Translations under genes and position numbers: made by a program | In this document: one piece after another, positions 43,101-50,849 of the stretch | Layout: each line of letters begins with the position of its first letter | How positions within the stretch are numbered: position 1 is the first letter of the stretch | The notes under the pieces: model-generated | The model's database searches: none | The model's input: the letters and a program-made list of their open reading frames with translations, nothing else | Told to the model about the DNA's origin: nothing | Source of the DNA: Bacillota bacterium | GTDB lineage: Bacteria; Bacillota; Bacilli; Desulfuribacillales; Desulfuribacillaceae | Direction of reading: 5' to 3' | NCBI GenBank assembly: GCA_023388635.1 | Contig: JAEWFW010000012.1 | Span: forward strand, 21,420 to 85,419 | Length of the DNA: 64,000 nucleotides

Positions 43101-43300
43101 CACTCCCCGTCAAGGGAGACTGTATCAATAACTGTCATATCCCTATCACGCAAATCCAGCACACCATGCTCGGCGCGGTATTCACCAGGCATCGCAAATG
43201 CATACATCCACAGCAAACGCATACACGCCAGCACCGCGATGAATATAAGCACATGTTTGACAATTTTCGATTTTCCATCCATCAATCGGTTACTTTCCAT
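40184..43300 (-). CDS. Large hybrid sensor kinase with two histidine-kinase modules and a receiver
   Basis: Protein of 1038 residues. Order: membrane segment, an extracytoplasmic 7TMR-DISM-type sensor (about 45-200), a seven-helix membrane region (about 205-400), HisKA with KDEFLANTSHELRNPLHAIL and HATPase_c (NLLHNAVKYTNEG, GFGLGLRICRQLVELHGG), a low-complexity Ala/Ser/Val/Glu/Lys linker, a REC domain (VDDDSMNLDVL, LAILDVMMPGISGFELTRHI), and a LytS-type C-terminal module (QMKPHFVLNTLGAVIALSDI; LQPLIENAIIHG). So phosphate may move within one polypeptide or to a separate regulator. Own promoter. A HAD gene follows with a 1-nt gap. Confidence 0.9.
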   Translation of the reverse strand: MESNRLMDGKSKIVKHVLIFIAVLACMRLLWMYAFAMPGEYRAEHGVLDLRDRDMTVIDTVSLDGEWELYPRFWYPLEDKSIEGKFVLVPGTWDRYLQETNPTPYGSGSYRLKILVNPEQPVSMYSLYVPSIRTASELFVNGRLLHTSGQVAHTQESYTPHNKPYKVTFAADDSGEIELVIRVANFHDARGGGMVRPIKFGSEAAVEREYQLSTALVQMVGVAFMLHIAYAFILYVLGPRDIRMIYFACVLFCLMMIIVGNIDKVLMNWFVLPYTVDFRLKFLAILYAAFFLFMCVRQSSSSFWRDKGFKMYSAGTAAVSLAIIFLPFHLLMGYGALLMCVFAVFYLISAVLLVRLIFQEPQDMFFAILSFIALANGMVWDYIHTFLHMKIFFYPFDLIIAMLTFACIWFKRYFRAYDDAKQFAGKLQLMDKAKDEFLANTSHELRNPLHAILNITETVLEREKLFLKNKSKEDLHAVMNVGRRMSATLKDILDITRLKEREVQLEVRSVRLRRVVDDVLALLHYMIEEKGIRITKNVPDCCLLVMADEQRLHQIVFNLLHNAVKYTNEGEISITAELTDGRVCVCISDTGIGMNEAQQQTIFEPYSQVNNTNGRGGFGLGLRICRQLVELHGGTLAVDSVPGSGSSFRFDLAVPEKIADNAIEAESAISVDKIAKTASAMPVGETAKAETAVSVEAIGSPQTIKILAVDDDSMNLDVLSSIFAMEPCYEIVKTTSPQHALQLLRTQEWDLAILDVMMPGISGFELTRHIRERYNTYELPVLILTARVRPEDIEEGLLAGANDYVVKPVHAIELRARVKALTYLKRSIDKRINVEAAWRQAQMKPHFVLNTLGAVIALSDIDMQRMRNLVMEFATYLRTSFDSHNADRVINLQNELMLVRSYLNIEKERFMERLQIQWEIDDTVNVKIPPLSLQPLIENAIIHGIIKKMEGGTVHIRVADIGDYVEFSIRDDGVGMSEERVQNILYSESQDIGIGLRNTHVRLKQLYGEGLKITSTEGQGTTVSFLVPKEQVDKWKES

Positions 43301-43333
43301 CTAACTCCCCGCTCCCTACATTCCATACTGCCT

Positions 43334-43364
43334 ATTATAGCAAAAAGACAGACCATATTCTCAA
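43334..43364 (-). promoter_or_regulatory. Promoter of the large hybrid kinase
   Basis: TATAAT (43334-43339) with TTGAGA (43359-43364) 19 bp upstream, all inside the terminator region of the preceding ABC operon. Confidence 0.6.
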
Positions 43365-43393
43365 CAAATGTCGAAGATAATCTGTCTTTTTTT
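43342..43393 (-). terminator. Terminator of the GntR/ABC operon
   Basis: AAAAAGACAGA and TCTGTCTTTTTTT arms pair; minus strand continues GTCTTTTTGC. The sequence is shared with the kinase promoter downstream. Confidence 0.75.
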
Positions 43394-43394
43394 G

Positions 43395-44291
43395 TTACAA
43401 TCTTAATAAATATTCCAGCAATTCATCGATTGCCAATGGCTGCTCTTTAACGACTTCAAACTGCTTCTCATGCAGATAGGCAAGCGTTCGGCTGCGTTCT
43501 CGAGTAATCATATGTGGATATGGATGTTCAAACCACTCAATAACACCGGGAATTGCTTGCAGCTGATCCTTTGTCATCTCTTGTCCGTTCATCTTTCCAT
43601 CGTCTGCCAACCAAATCCTGCCCCATGATGCAATCAATTCATCTTTCTCGAACGGACCCGTGATTTTTCCATCTTTCATGATATAGATATAATCGACAAA
43701 TTGACGAATATCCTCTAGGGAATGCGTTGCCATTAGTACCGTCCGCTGCATCGAATCCATATCATTGAGCAGCATTTCTTTCAGCCGGTTGCGGCTCTCT
43801 ATATCAAGCCCGTTCGTCGGTTCATCCAACAGTAGGATTGGCACCCGTGTACCCAATGCCAGCGTCAATGCCGTTTTTCTCCGCTCTCCTTCGGATTGTT
43901 TACCATACGGTTTATCGAGTGAAATATGAAACAGACGGGCGCGTTCCAAGAAAGCATCCTCATTCCATGCACTGTATCCTTTGCGAATCAAATCTGCCAT
44001 TTCCCGCAATGTAAAAGGCTCACAACCCTCTAGATTTATAGGGACAAAAGCAATATGTTGTTTCACACGTTCGTGCGTATCGGTATATGTTTCACCAAAT
44101 ATCCGAAGTTCTCCGGCTGAGGGCTTGAGCAAATTCATACAACATTTCATGAAAGTTGTTTTCCCCGATCCATTGGCTCCCAATAACCCATACGTAAAAC
44201 CGCTTTTCAGTTCCATATCAATTGGACCCAAGTTGAAATCCTTTGTGCATCTCGTCAATTGTTTGACAAGCAACGGTGTCGATGTTTTCAT
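43395..44291 (-). CDS. ABC transporter ATP-binding protein with an atypical signature
   Basis: Protein of 298 residues: Walker A GANGSGKT (about 39-46), Q-loop PINLEG, Walker B ILLLDEPTNGLD, switch His in ATHSLEDI. The signature sits at KQSEGERRK rather than LSGGQ, i.e. the motif is unusual, although a Ser-x-Gly core remains. C-terminal extension of 70 residues. YtrB-like. Start ATG overlaps the GntR gene stop as ATGA. Last gene of the operon. Confidence 0.85.
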   Translation of the reverse strand: MKTSTPLLVKQLTRCTKDFNLGPIDMELKSGFTYGLLGANGSGKTTFMKCCMNLLKPSAGELRIFGETYTDTHERVKQHIAFVPINLEGCEPFTLREMADLIRKGYSAWNEDAFLERARLFHISLDKPYGKQSEGERRKTALTLALGTRVPILLLDEPTNGLDIESRNRLKEMLLNDMDSMQRTVLMATHSLEDIRQFVDYIYIMKDGKITGPFEKDELIASWGRIWLADDGKMNGQEMTKDQLQAIPGVIEWFEHPYPHMITRERSRTLAYLHEKQFEVVKEQPLAIDELLEYLLRL

Positions 44292-44707
44292 ATAGGCTTC
44301 TCTCCCTTCTCAAGATAGTCATGCAATACAGATTCAAATGTTTTCCTAGTTTGTTCGGCATCGTTCTGCATGCGAAAACTCATATCTACGGCATTGTAAA
44401 ATGCTTGATACAGACTAGTGTCCGCTATTTTTTGTTTCTCTTCAATCTGTACCTCAGAGACAAATGTACCTTTCCCTTGGATCGTGTATATAAATTTGCG
44501 CTGCTCTAAATTTTGATACGCTCGGCTTGTTGTGATCACACTGCACGCTAAATCACTTGCTAATGAACGAATCGAAGGCAAAATCGTCCCCGGCTTTAAT
44601 TGACCGCTTACGATCAGTGAAATCAACTGCTGCTCAATCTGATAATAGATCGGTTCACGACTGTGGGCGGATATCTGGATCGGAAGTTTATTATGCAAAT
44701 TATCCAT
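44288..44707 (-). CDS. GntR-family regulator, YtrA-like
   Basis: Protein of 139 residues: N-terminal winged helix (about 15-80, PIYYQIEQQLISLIVSGQLK, LPSIRSLASDLACSVITTSR) with a short C-terminal tail, the small YtrA type. ATG directly follows the TAG of the permease gene. Likely represses its own operon through the inverted repeat at 47197-47230. Confidence 0.88.
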   Translation of the reverse strand: MDNLHNKLPIQISAHSREPIYYQIEQQLISLIVSGQLKPGTILPSIRSLASDLACSVITTSRAYQNLEQRKFIYTIQGKGTFVSEVQIEEKQKIADTSLYQAFYNAVDMSFRMQNDAEQTRKTFESVLHDYLEKGEKPI

Positions 44708-45484
44708 CTACATAAATTCCTTTCTCTGTAATCCACTGACCAACAGTCTCTGGAATAATATAATTCCAAGTACGGCTATGGAAACCGCGATACCAGCGAC
44801 AATCCATGAGTAACTATCTGTTAATTGAATGATCCATAAATGCAGTGGGCGTTTAGTAAGTACGTTCGACATAATTGCCAAAAACAGCGCTAAAAGCATA
44901 TACAGTGTTTGACCAATTAAAATCTTGTTACCTTTTGCCGCAAATTCAAAATAGGGAGTAAGACCACCGAGAGCAACAGCAAAGCTGATCAATACAATGA
45001 TAAAAATAACGTAATTCCCAATTCCCCATAGTTGTGAATAGGAACTCCAAGTGATCGTTATAAACGTCAACAAGAATCCTATAAACGAAACAGCCAGGCA
45101 AATCATCATATAGAACATCCTGCTCCAAGCAATCGTTTGCAATGGAATAGCCCACATCCGATAAAACTGCAACCGTTTCACAAATGGTTCATTGGACACC
45201 ATTGTATTGAAAGCAAAATATTCTCTGGACAGGTACAACGATCCCAAGAACGGTAAAATCATAACAATCAATACATCAATTGACAAAAGCAGATTCAGCC
45301 CATTGATATCCGCTCGAAAATAGATTTGTCCAAGCAACATTCCACCGAGTGCTAACCCGAACAATCCTGATACAATACCATTCATCGCCAATGCTATCGG
45401 CTTATGCTTTAATTCATTCCATGCCATCGACCAGGCAGATTGCAATTGCTCCACATCCCTTCGTATTCTATGATAAGTTAACAT
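44708..45484 (-). CDS. ABC-type membrane permease, six-span
   Basis: Protein of 258 residues with about six membrane segments, ABC-2-like (IALAMNGIVSGLFGLALGGM, DVLIVMILPFLGSLYLSREY, SWIVAGIAVSIAVLGIILFQ). The start ATG at 45484 lacks a clear ribosome site; the first codons may be an artefact. Third gene of the operon. No substrate motif. Confidence 0.75.
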   Translation of the reverse strand: MLTYHRIRRDVEQLQSAWSMAWNELKHKPIALAMNGIVSGLFGLALGGMLLGQIYFRADINGLNLLLSIDVLIVMILPFLGSLYLSREYFAFNTMVSNEPFVKRLQFYRMWAIPLQTIAWSRMFYMMICLAVSFIGFLLTFITITWSSYSQLWGIGNYVIFIIVLISFAVALGGLTPYFEFAAKGNKILIGQTLYMLLALFLAIMSNVLTKRPLHLWIIQLTDSYSWIVAGIAVSIAVLGIILFQRLLVSGLQRKEFM

Positions 45485-45524
45485 TTAATTGTAAATTCGA
45501 TATTTCATCATTACAAGTGCGTGC

Positions 45525-46235
45525 TTAATCGTCCGTCATACGCTTTTTAAATACAGCCACTACCAATGCCCAAGTTATAATTCCCCACCCTAAAATCACT
45601 GTTAAGGGAGTTACAATCTCCGACATTGTGGCTCCTGCTTCTACGGCTTTTGCCAGACGCTCAAGCTGAATGTTCGGCAAATAATTAATAAACTGCAAAT
45701 ACGGTGTCTGGGTAACCAATAACTGCAACGAAGAGCCAAAACTAAAAATAAAGATGAACGGTAAAATGATCACCGATGCCTGCATGACTGATTTGCTGAG
45801 TAAGCCCAGCAGTGTACCGAGAGCCAAATAGAAAATCATTGAAAGCATAATTGCTATCCCTATAAAAATCAAGTTTGCCGGCATATACCCTGTGACCTTT
45901 GCGCATAGAACAATCGTCACTGCTGTCAATACAAAACTGAGCAGACTTTTGCCTCCGATAATCTCAGAAATCGTCGCTGGCGATAGCATCAATCCTCGCA
46001 GTGTATGTTTTTCCTTTTCCTCTGCAATGATTGCACATTGAACAAAGGCTGCAACGGCTGTAAAGGCGAGATTTATCGCAAGGTAGTGAATTTCTATGGG
46101 AATTTCGTTCCCTCTGCCGAGAATGAAGGCAATAACCAGTGGCATAATCAATGTCGATAACACGTAGGTGTTTTTCGAAAGATCTTTGAAATCCTTTTCA
46201 AAAATGGCGTACACTCTCTTCCATGAAAACGTCAT
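45525..46235 (-). CDS. ABC-2 type transporter permease
   Basis: Protein of 236 residues with six membrane segments and the ABC-2 pattern (FEKDFKDLSKNTYVLSTLIM at the N-terminus, EEKEKHTLRGLMLSPATISE in the first loop). Start ATG overlaps the ATPase stop as ATGA. Works with the ATPase just upstream, probably for export. Confidence 0.85.
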   Translation of the reverse strand: MTFSWKRVYAIFEKDFKDLSKNTYVLSTLIMPLVIAFILGRGNEIPIEIHYLAINLAFTAVAAFVQCAIIAEEKEKHTLRGLMLSPATISEIIGGKSLLSFVLTAVTIVLCAKVTGYMPANLIFIGIAIMLSMIFYLALGTLLGLLSKSVMQASVIILPFIFIFSFGSSLQLLVTQTPYLQFINYLPNIQLERLAKAVEAGATMSEIVTPLTVILGWGIITWALVVAVFKKRMTDD

Positions 46236-47092
46236 ATCAAATTCCTCCCTGTGACCTCTACAAATATATCTCCCAATGTCGGTTCATTGGAATGAATCGC
46301 GGCAACTTGATTGGCGGACATATAGTTGCACAGAATTTGTGCATCTCTTGGACCAATCGACAGTCTGATTGTCTTACCATCTATCAACTCAACAGTGATG
46401 GAAGCGTCAGAAAATTGTCTGCGTAGTTTCTGCGGTTCATCAAGCAACTGTATTTCGCCCTTATTCAAAAATGCTACGCGATTACACAATGTCTCTGCTT
46501 CATACATGTCATGGGTTGTCAAAAAGATCGTTGTTCCTTTGGAATTCAAATGACGAAGACCTTCATGAATATGTCTGCTGTTAACTGGGTCCAAAGCAGA
46601 CGTCGGCTCATCAAGAAATAATAACTCCGGTTCGTGGAGAAGTGCCCGTGCCAGTGTGACACGCTGCAACATCCCTTTTGACAGTGCGGATACTACCTTT
46701 GTTTTCTCACCAAGCAGATTGACCATCTCCAACGCTTGATCAACCCTTTTCAGCGGAACGTCATACAGCCGACAATACAATTTCAAATTATCAAAGACGG
46801 ATAAGCGCTGATATAGACCACTATTATCAGTAATCACGCCGATGCGCTTGCGGAATTCCCTTCCCTTTGCCGCCGATATCGGCATTCCGAATACAGAAGC
46901 CTCACCGGACGTTTGGGAAAGCTGCCCGGTTAAAATTTTGATCGTCGTCGTTTTGCCCGAACCACTAGGACCCAGAAAACCGAATGTCTCACCTTTAGCA
47001 ACTGTAAAGTTAACATCTGCCAATGCCACTTGTCCGTCAAATTCCTTCCGCAACGATCGTACATCTATAATACTCTCGAATAATTTTCCCAA
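46232..47092 (-). CDS. ABC transporter ATP-binding protein, first gene of the GntR operon
   Basis: Protein of 286 residues: Walker A GPSGSGKTT, signature LSKGMLQRV, Walker B LLFLDEPTSALD, switch His THDMYEAE. Canonical ATPase of the ABC-2 export type. The start is most likely TTG at 47092, 8 nt after GGGAGG; longer frames have no ribosome site. It is translationally coupled to the permease at its 3' end. Confidence 0.88.
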   Translation of the reverse strand: MGKLFESIIDVRSLRKEFDGQVALADVNFTVAKGETFGFLGPSGSGKTTTIKILTGQLSQTSGEASVFGMPISAAKGREFRKRIGVITDNSGLYQRLSVFDNLKLYCRLYDVPLKRVDQALEMVNLLGEKTKVVSALSKGMLQRVTLARALLHEPELLFLDEPTSALDPVNSRHIHEGLRHLNSKGTTIFLTTHDMYEAETLCNRVAFLNKGEIQLLDEPQKLRRQFSDASITVELIDGKTIRLSIGPRDAQILCNYMSANQVAAIHSNEPTLGDIFVEVTGRNLI

Positions 47093-47112
47093 AAACAATT
47101 CCTCCCTGTAAC

Positions 47113-47158
47113 CATATTTCATAAGCAAATTCCAGCATATTTCATAAACAAACTCCTG
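47113..47158. repeat. 23-nt tandem duplication in the leader of the ABC operon
   Basis: Two adjacent 23-nt copies (47113-47135 and 47136-47158) match at 20 positions. They lie between the predicted promoter and the first gene. Confidence 0.85.
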
Positions 47159-47178
47159 TTATGACGAGATATCGCTGA

Positions 47179-47230
47179 ATTATATTTTGGAAAACTAAGT
47201 GTATATCTGTATATATGTTTATATACACTT
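47179..47230 (-). promoter_or_regulatory. Promoter and probable GntR operator of the ABC operon
   Basis: TATAAT on the minus strand (47179-47184) with a perfect inverted repeat AAGTGTATAT / ATATACACTT (47197-47206 and 47221-47230, 14-bp spacer) covering the -35 zone. AGTGTA/TACACT cores fit YtrA-type operators as I recall them; the regulator gene is in the operon. Confidence 0.65.
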
Positions 47231-47333
47231 TAGCACGATGTGATGTTCATTGCAAGTAAAACTCTATTTAAACATTTTGCAAAAAACGCCATTCTATTCA
47301 CAGTTGAATAAGGTAAGTCATCGGATAAAACAA

Positions 47334-47369
47334 AAGGTGTAAAGAAAGAACACTCTTTCCTTACACCTT
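47334..47369 (-). terminator. Terminator of the HEAT-like gene
   Basis: A 16-bp stem with one mismatch (47334-47349 with 47354-47369), ACAC loop, followed by TTGTTTTA on the minus strand. Confidence 0.82.
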
Positions 47370-47388
47370 CCGCTAATCCACTTTGATA

Positions 47389-48210
47389 TTATTTGAGCAG
47401 CTCTAAAACTTCTGCCACCTGGTTAGGATATTTATTAAGCAAACGCTTTTTTTGAAGATTTGAAGTTATAATGCGTTGAATCATCTTATCATCAGTATAA
47501 GCCCATTTTTTCAGCATCTGAAACCCAGCTTGCGGCGATTTTGCGATAAAAACGCTGATAGAATAGTCTAGTCCTTTTTTCAGAATTCTGCATTCTTCTC
47601 CTTTGCGATCTTTAACGTCAATCGATTTAAACTTCTCAAGAATTCGCTCCGATATATCCAAACAGAATTGGACATCATTAGGCTGATGCAATGCAGGTGG
47701 ATGTGCAAGGGATGCAAGCATCGCTCGTTGTTCTGCTAGTGATGCATGATCAATCCATAGACTGAAAATATCCTTAACTACGATAAAATCTTTCTCCAGC
47801 AGATGCTGAAAGGCCATCGCCACTGCTTCACGAATACGCCATCTAGGATCGTTTGCTTTGATCTTCAGCATATCAATGATTTCTTGTTGTCTCCGTTCGC
47901 CTACTAAGCTGTATAGAATTCCTAAGGCATGCGTACCGCAAAAAGGAAGGTACTCCGCTGTTTCCCCCGTCGGTGCCTGCTCTGCTGTCATCCCAATCCA
48001 GCGAACAATAACATCCTCCAACCACTGAGCGTATCCAATGCTTCCGACAGTATCCGAAAATGCTGCTGACAGCTCCAAATTGCCCCTCGGACCTGGAAGA
48101 TTAGAATTTGACAGTAAGAACTGCTCGAGTGCGTTAATCCGCGTATCAATTTCAGCATGGCTGGTTATGACTGTTTGCAATGACCGAAGGTAGTCATCTC
48201 TTTTACTCAT
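47389..48210 (-). CDS. HEAT-like helical-repeat protein of unknown function
   Basis: Protein of 273 residues, entirely helical, with paired-helix HEAT-like repeats: the segment DPRWRIREAVAMAFQHLLEK is a classic HEAT unit. No catalytic motif. Weak resemblance to DNA-alkylation-repair-type HEAT folds. Start ATG at 48210 has GGAGGTGACATAT. It lies 51 nt downstream of an HNH nuclease gene in the same direction, and the pair ends at its own terminator. Confidence 0.72.
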   Translation of the reverse strand: MSKRDDYLRSLQTVITSHAEIDTRINALEQFLLSNSNLPGPRGNLELSAAFSDTVGSIGYAQWLEDVIVRWIGMTAEQAPTGETAEYLPFCGTHALGILYSLVGERRQQEIIDMLKIKANDPRWRIREAVAMAFQHLLEKDFIVVKDIFSLWIDHASLAEQRAMLASLAHPPALHQPNDVQFCLDISERILEKFKSIDVKDRKGEECRILKKGLDYSISVFIAKSPQAGFQMLKKWAYTDDKMIQRIITSNLQKKRLLNKYPNQVAEVLELLK

Positions 48211-48261
48211 ATATGTCACCTCCATAATATCTTGTTATTTCTTTATGTATCGCGTTCGATG

Positions 48262-48957
48262 CTATTTTTCTGACGGATATACGATAAAGTGTTTATCTTG
48301 CGATTCTTTTTTTAACTTTGACACTAACGCTTTTTCATCATCCAGTATGCAAAATTCTTCCGGCAGATCATTCGATTGTAATTTCTTGTTTCTCACCACA
48401 GCCATGGGCAGATGCATTTTTGTAAAAAAGTTCATTAAAAAGCCTAATGCAAATTCTGTTTGCAATTCAAACATATCATGATCATATCCGCCTTGTTCAT
48501 TTCGATGACCTTCAATATCTAAATAGAGGTATCGTTTCTGGTTGGGAAATTGCCTTTGAGCATTTTGCAGTAGCTTAAATAGTGTAGTAGCCGATGTTTG
48601 AAAATCTTCATGCTCATAAACTACATGATAAATTGCAATCCCTTTGCTTTTGAGCATATTGAAATTATGAGTATTTTCTTCGATTGGCTCAATCGGATTG
48701 AGTGCCCCGTCATATCGTTTTTCCATAAGATCAAACCAATGATCTCTCATTTCACGAATTTGTTTGCGCTTTTTTGGGTTTCCTCCAAACAGGTCATGAC
48801 AAGAACTGCAAAGCGCTGCGGCATTCTCTAATTCGTCACTCCCGCCCTCTATCTGAGGAACGATATGGTGAATTTCAACAAATGGTCTGTGGCAAATAAC
48901 ACATCGAAAACAAGCTTTACGCCTCGCTTCATTTTTTATTTTCTCTGAAAATACCAT
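48262..48957 (-). CDS. HNH endonuclease with a C-terminal domain of unknown type
   Basis: Protein of 231 residues. An N-terminal HNH module has a Cys pair (CFRCVICHRP), the HHIVPQIEGGSDELENAAAL region carrying the catalytic His-Asn set, and CSSCH closing the zinc site (residues 16-55). The C-terminal half (about 95-231) is a separate alpha/beta domain rich in Asp/Glu and Phe, with YLYLDIEGHRNEQGGY and MVFxx-type strands; I do not recognise it. Possible sensor domain. Same direction as the HEAT-like gene, so likely cotranscribed. Confidence 0.8.
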   Translation of the reverse strand: MVFSEKIKNEARRKACFRCVICHRPFVEIHHIVPQIEGGSDELENAAALCSSCHDLFGGNPKKRKQIREMRDHWFDLMEKRYDGALNPIEPIEENTHNFNMLKSKGIAIYHVVYEHEDFQTSATTLFKLLQNAQRQFPNQKRYLYLDIEGHRNEQGGYDHDMFELQTEFALGFLMNFFTKMHLPMAVVRNKKLQSNDLPEEFCILDDEKALVSKLKKESQDKHFIVYPSEK

Positions 48958-49105
48958 GACATCTCACCTCACATACATTACATTTTTTGTATAGTTCTAT
49001 ATCGGTTGATAACATCCTGCATACCTAAAAAATATGTTAAAAATGGAACAAGAAATGATACAAAAGGTCGACCTCAAAGCCGAACGATCTGTTAAGAAAT
49101 GAAAA

Positions 49106-49129
49106 CAGTGCAGTCCGAAGACTACACTG
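49106..49129 (-). terminator. Terminator of the TetR/ABC operon
   Basis: CAGTGCAGTC and GACTACACTG arms around CGAA (TTCG tetraloop on the minus strand), followed on the minus strand by TTTTCATTTC. Confidence 0.75.
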
Positions 49130-49130
49130 C

Positions 49131-49796
49131 TCACTTATTTTTTTCGGCACTTATGCCGTATAAAACCATCTGCACTGTCCGCTCAATCTCCGCCTCTTCA
49201 TCCCAATCTAACTCCGGAACGATCAACAGCATTGATACAAGCAAACCGATTCCACTAGATATGATAAACCGGAGGGTCGATTCCGTCGGCATATCAATAA
49301 TGATTCCTTGCTGCCGGTAGTGCTCAATGACTTTCACCATATGGGCAATGATATGCTCGCGGACTATGTCTTTGAATGTATTGCGCAAATCATCGTGAAA
49401 CGGTATTTCTTGAATCATGATTTTGATAATTGACAAATTATTACGTACAAAATTCAGCCGATCACGGATGACCGATCGCAAAAAATCTTCGATTGATCCA
49501 TATGGCGTCTTGATGACCTTGGCAAATTCTTTGGCAAGCAGGGGTCCCGTAATATTGACCATCATCGGTGCGACAATCGACATCAGTAAATCTTTTTTCG
49601 TCTTATAGTGACGAAAGATCGTTCCTTCAGCTACGCCGGCTTTAGAAGCTATTTCACTGGTAGAACTGCCTGCATAGCCCTTTTCCGAAAAAACCTCAAT
49701 CGCTGCCTCGATTATTTTTATTTGTTTCTCTGTCATGCCATCTTGCTCATGCGTTCCCAGTAAAAGTTCCATCCATTTATTCGTATGCTCTTGCAC
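49131..49796 (-). CDS. TetR-family transcriptional regulator
   Basis: Protein of 221 residues: N-terminal TetR HTH (about 28-75; AAIEVFSEKGYAGSSTSEIA, GVAEGTIFRHYKTKKDLL) and a helical ligand-binding domain. Start is GTG at 49796 with GGAGG 7 nt upstream. Last gene of the drug-type ABC operon whose promoter carries two operator copies. Confidence 0.9.
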   Translation of the reverse strand: MQEHTNKWMELLLGTHEQDGMTEKQIKIIEAAIEVFSEKGYAGSSTSEIASKAGVAEGTIFRHYKTKKDLLMSIVAPMMVNITGPLLAKEFAKVIKTPYGSIEDFLRSVIRDRLNFVRNNLSIIKIMIQEIPFHDDLRNTFKDIVREHIIAHMVKVIEHYRQQGIIIDMPTESTLRFIISSGIGLLVSMLLIVPELDWDEEAEIERTVQMVLYGISAEKNK

Positions 49797-49826
49797 TAAA
49801 CCGCCTCCAACACGATACTGCTTCCA

Positions 49827-50849
49827 TTATATCCTACGATGTTTTCGCAATGCAAAAATATTTGCCACAGCAAACACAGCGGAAAATCCCAAAAGCACGT
49901 ACACATCTTGTGCAATCTGGCTCCAGCCGGCTCCACGGATCATTACATCACGCATCGCATCGGCAGCATACGAAAGCGGCATCATATAGCTGAACCAGCG
50001 CAGCCAATCGACCATTGTCTCCAAATTAAACAGTCCGGAAAAAAATACTTGCGGTACGACGACCAGCGGTATAAATTGAATCATCTGAAATTCATTGGCG
50101 GCAAACGCCGATAGCAGCGTCCCCAAAGTCAGGGCCGTCAACGCCAACGCTAATGTGACCAGTAGAACATACCAGAAAGAGCCGACCATTAACAATCCCA
50201 GTATCTGAATGGAAAACCAAGCAATCAGGATCGATTGTAAAGCAGCAAAAATTCCAAAGCCGATGATATAGCCAACTACGATTTCTGTGCGCTTCAGCGG
50301 TGTCGACAACAAGCGTTCCAGTGTACCACCGGTTCGTTCCCGTAAAAACGCAATGCCGGCAAGCAAAAATACAAAGAAAAATGAGAAGAAGCTGACCAGC
50401 ACCGGTCCGAAATTATCAAATGAACTCATATCTGCTGATCCATGTAAATATTCAACTTGTGGCTTCGCTGTAGCAACGGGATTAATGCTTTGTAACACAT
50501 TCTGGAGCATAAGCAGTACCGAGCGGTTGACCGTCGGGTCGCTTCCCTCTAACTTGACAGTCGGAAGCGAGCTGTCGAACCCGATGATCGCATCGATTTC
50601 CTTTTCTCCCAGCGCTTGTTCCGCCTGTTCCATTGTATAGTCAAACAGTACAGCTCCTTGTTCTGTAAGGGCTGTCTTGACATGCTCCGGTATATCAATA
50701 ACCGCTAATTTGGGTTCGTACTGTGCTCCGTTAAATACAAGTGACATCAATGTCAATACAAAAATCGGCGCGATAAACATCAAGGCAACGGTGCGCTTAT
50801 CATGCTTAAATTGCCGTACAATACGCAAGACGAGTGCTTGAATTCTCAT
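49827..50849 (-). CDS. ABC-2 type permease, drug-export class
   Basis: Protein of 340 residues: a first membrane segment (about 20-38), a long extracytoplasmic region (about 40-165), then five membrane segments, including FFSFFFVFLLAGIAFLRERTG, TLERLLSTPLKRTEIVVGY and IQFIPLVVVPQVFFSGLF (ABC2_membrane type). Start overlaps the ATPase stop as ATGA. Typical of MDR-like exporters; substrate unknown. Confidence 0.88.
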   Translation of the reverse strand: MRIQALVLRIVRQFKHDKRTVALMFIAPIFVLTLMSLVFNGAQYEPKLAVIDIPEHVKTALTEQGAVLFDYTMEQAEQALGEKEIDAIIGFDSSLPTVKLEGSDPTVNRSVLLMLQNVLQSINPVATAKPQVEYLHGSADMSSFDNFGPVLVSFFSFFFVFLLAGIAFLRERTGGTLERLLSTPLKRTEIVVGYIIGFGIFAALQSILIAWFSIQILGLLMVGSFWYVLLVTLALALTALTLGTLLSAFAANEFQMIQFIPLVVVPQVFFSGLFNLETMVDWLRWFSYMMPLSYAADAMRDVMIRGAGWSQIAQDVYVLLGFSAVFAVANIFALRKHRRI

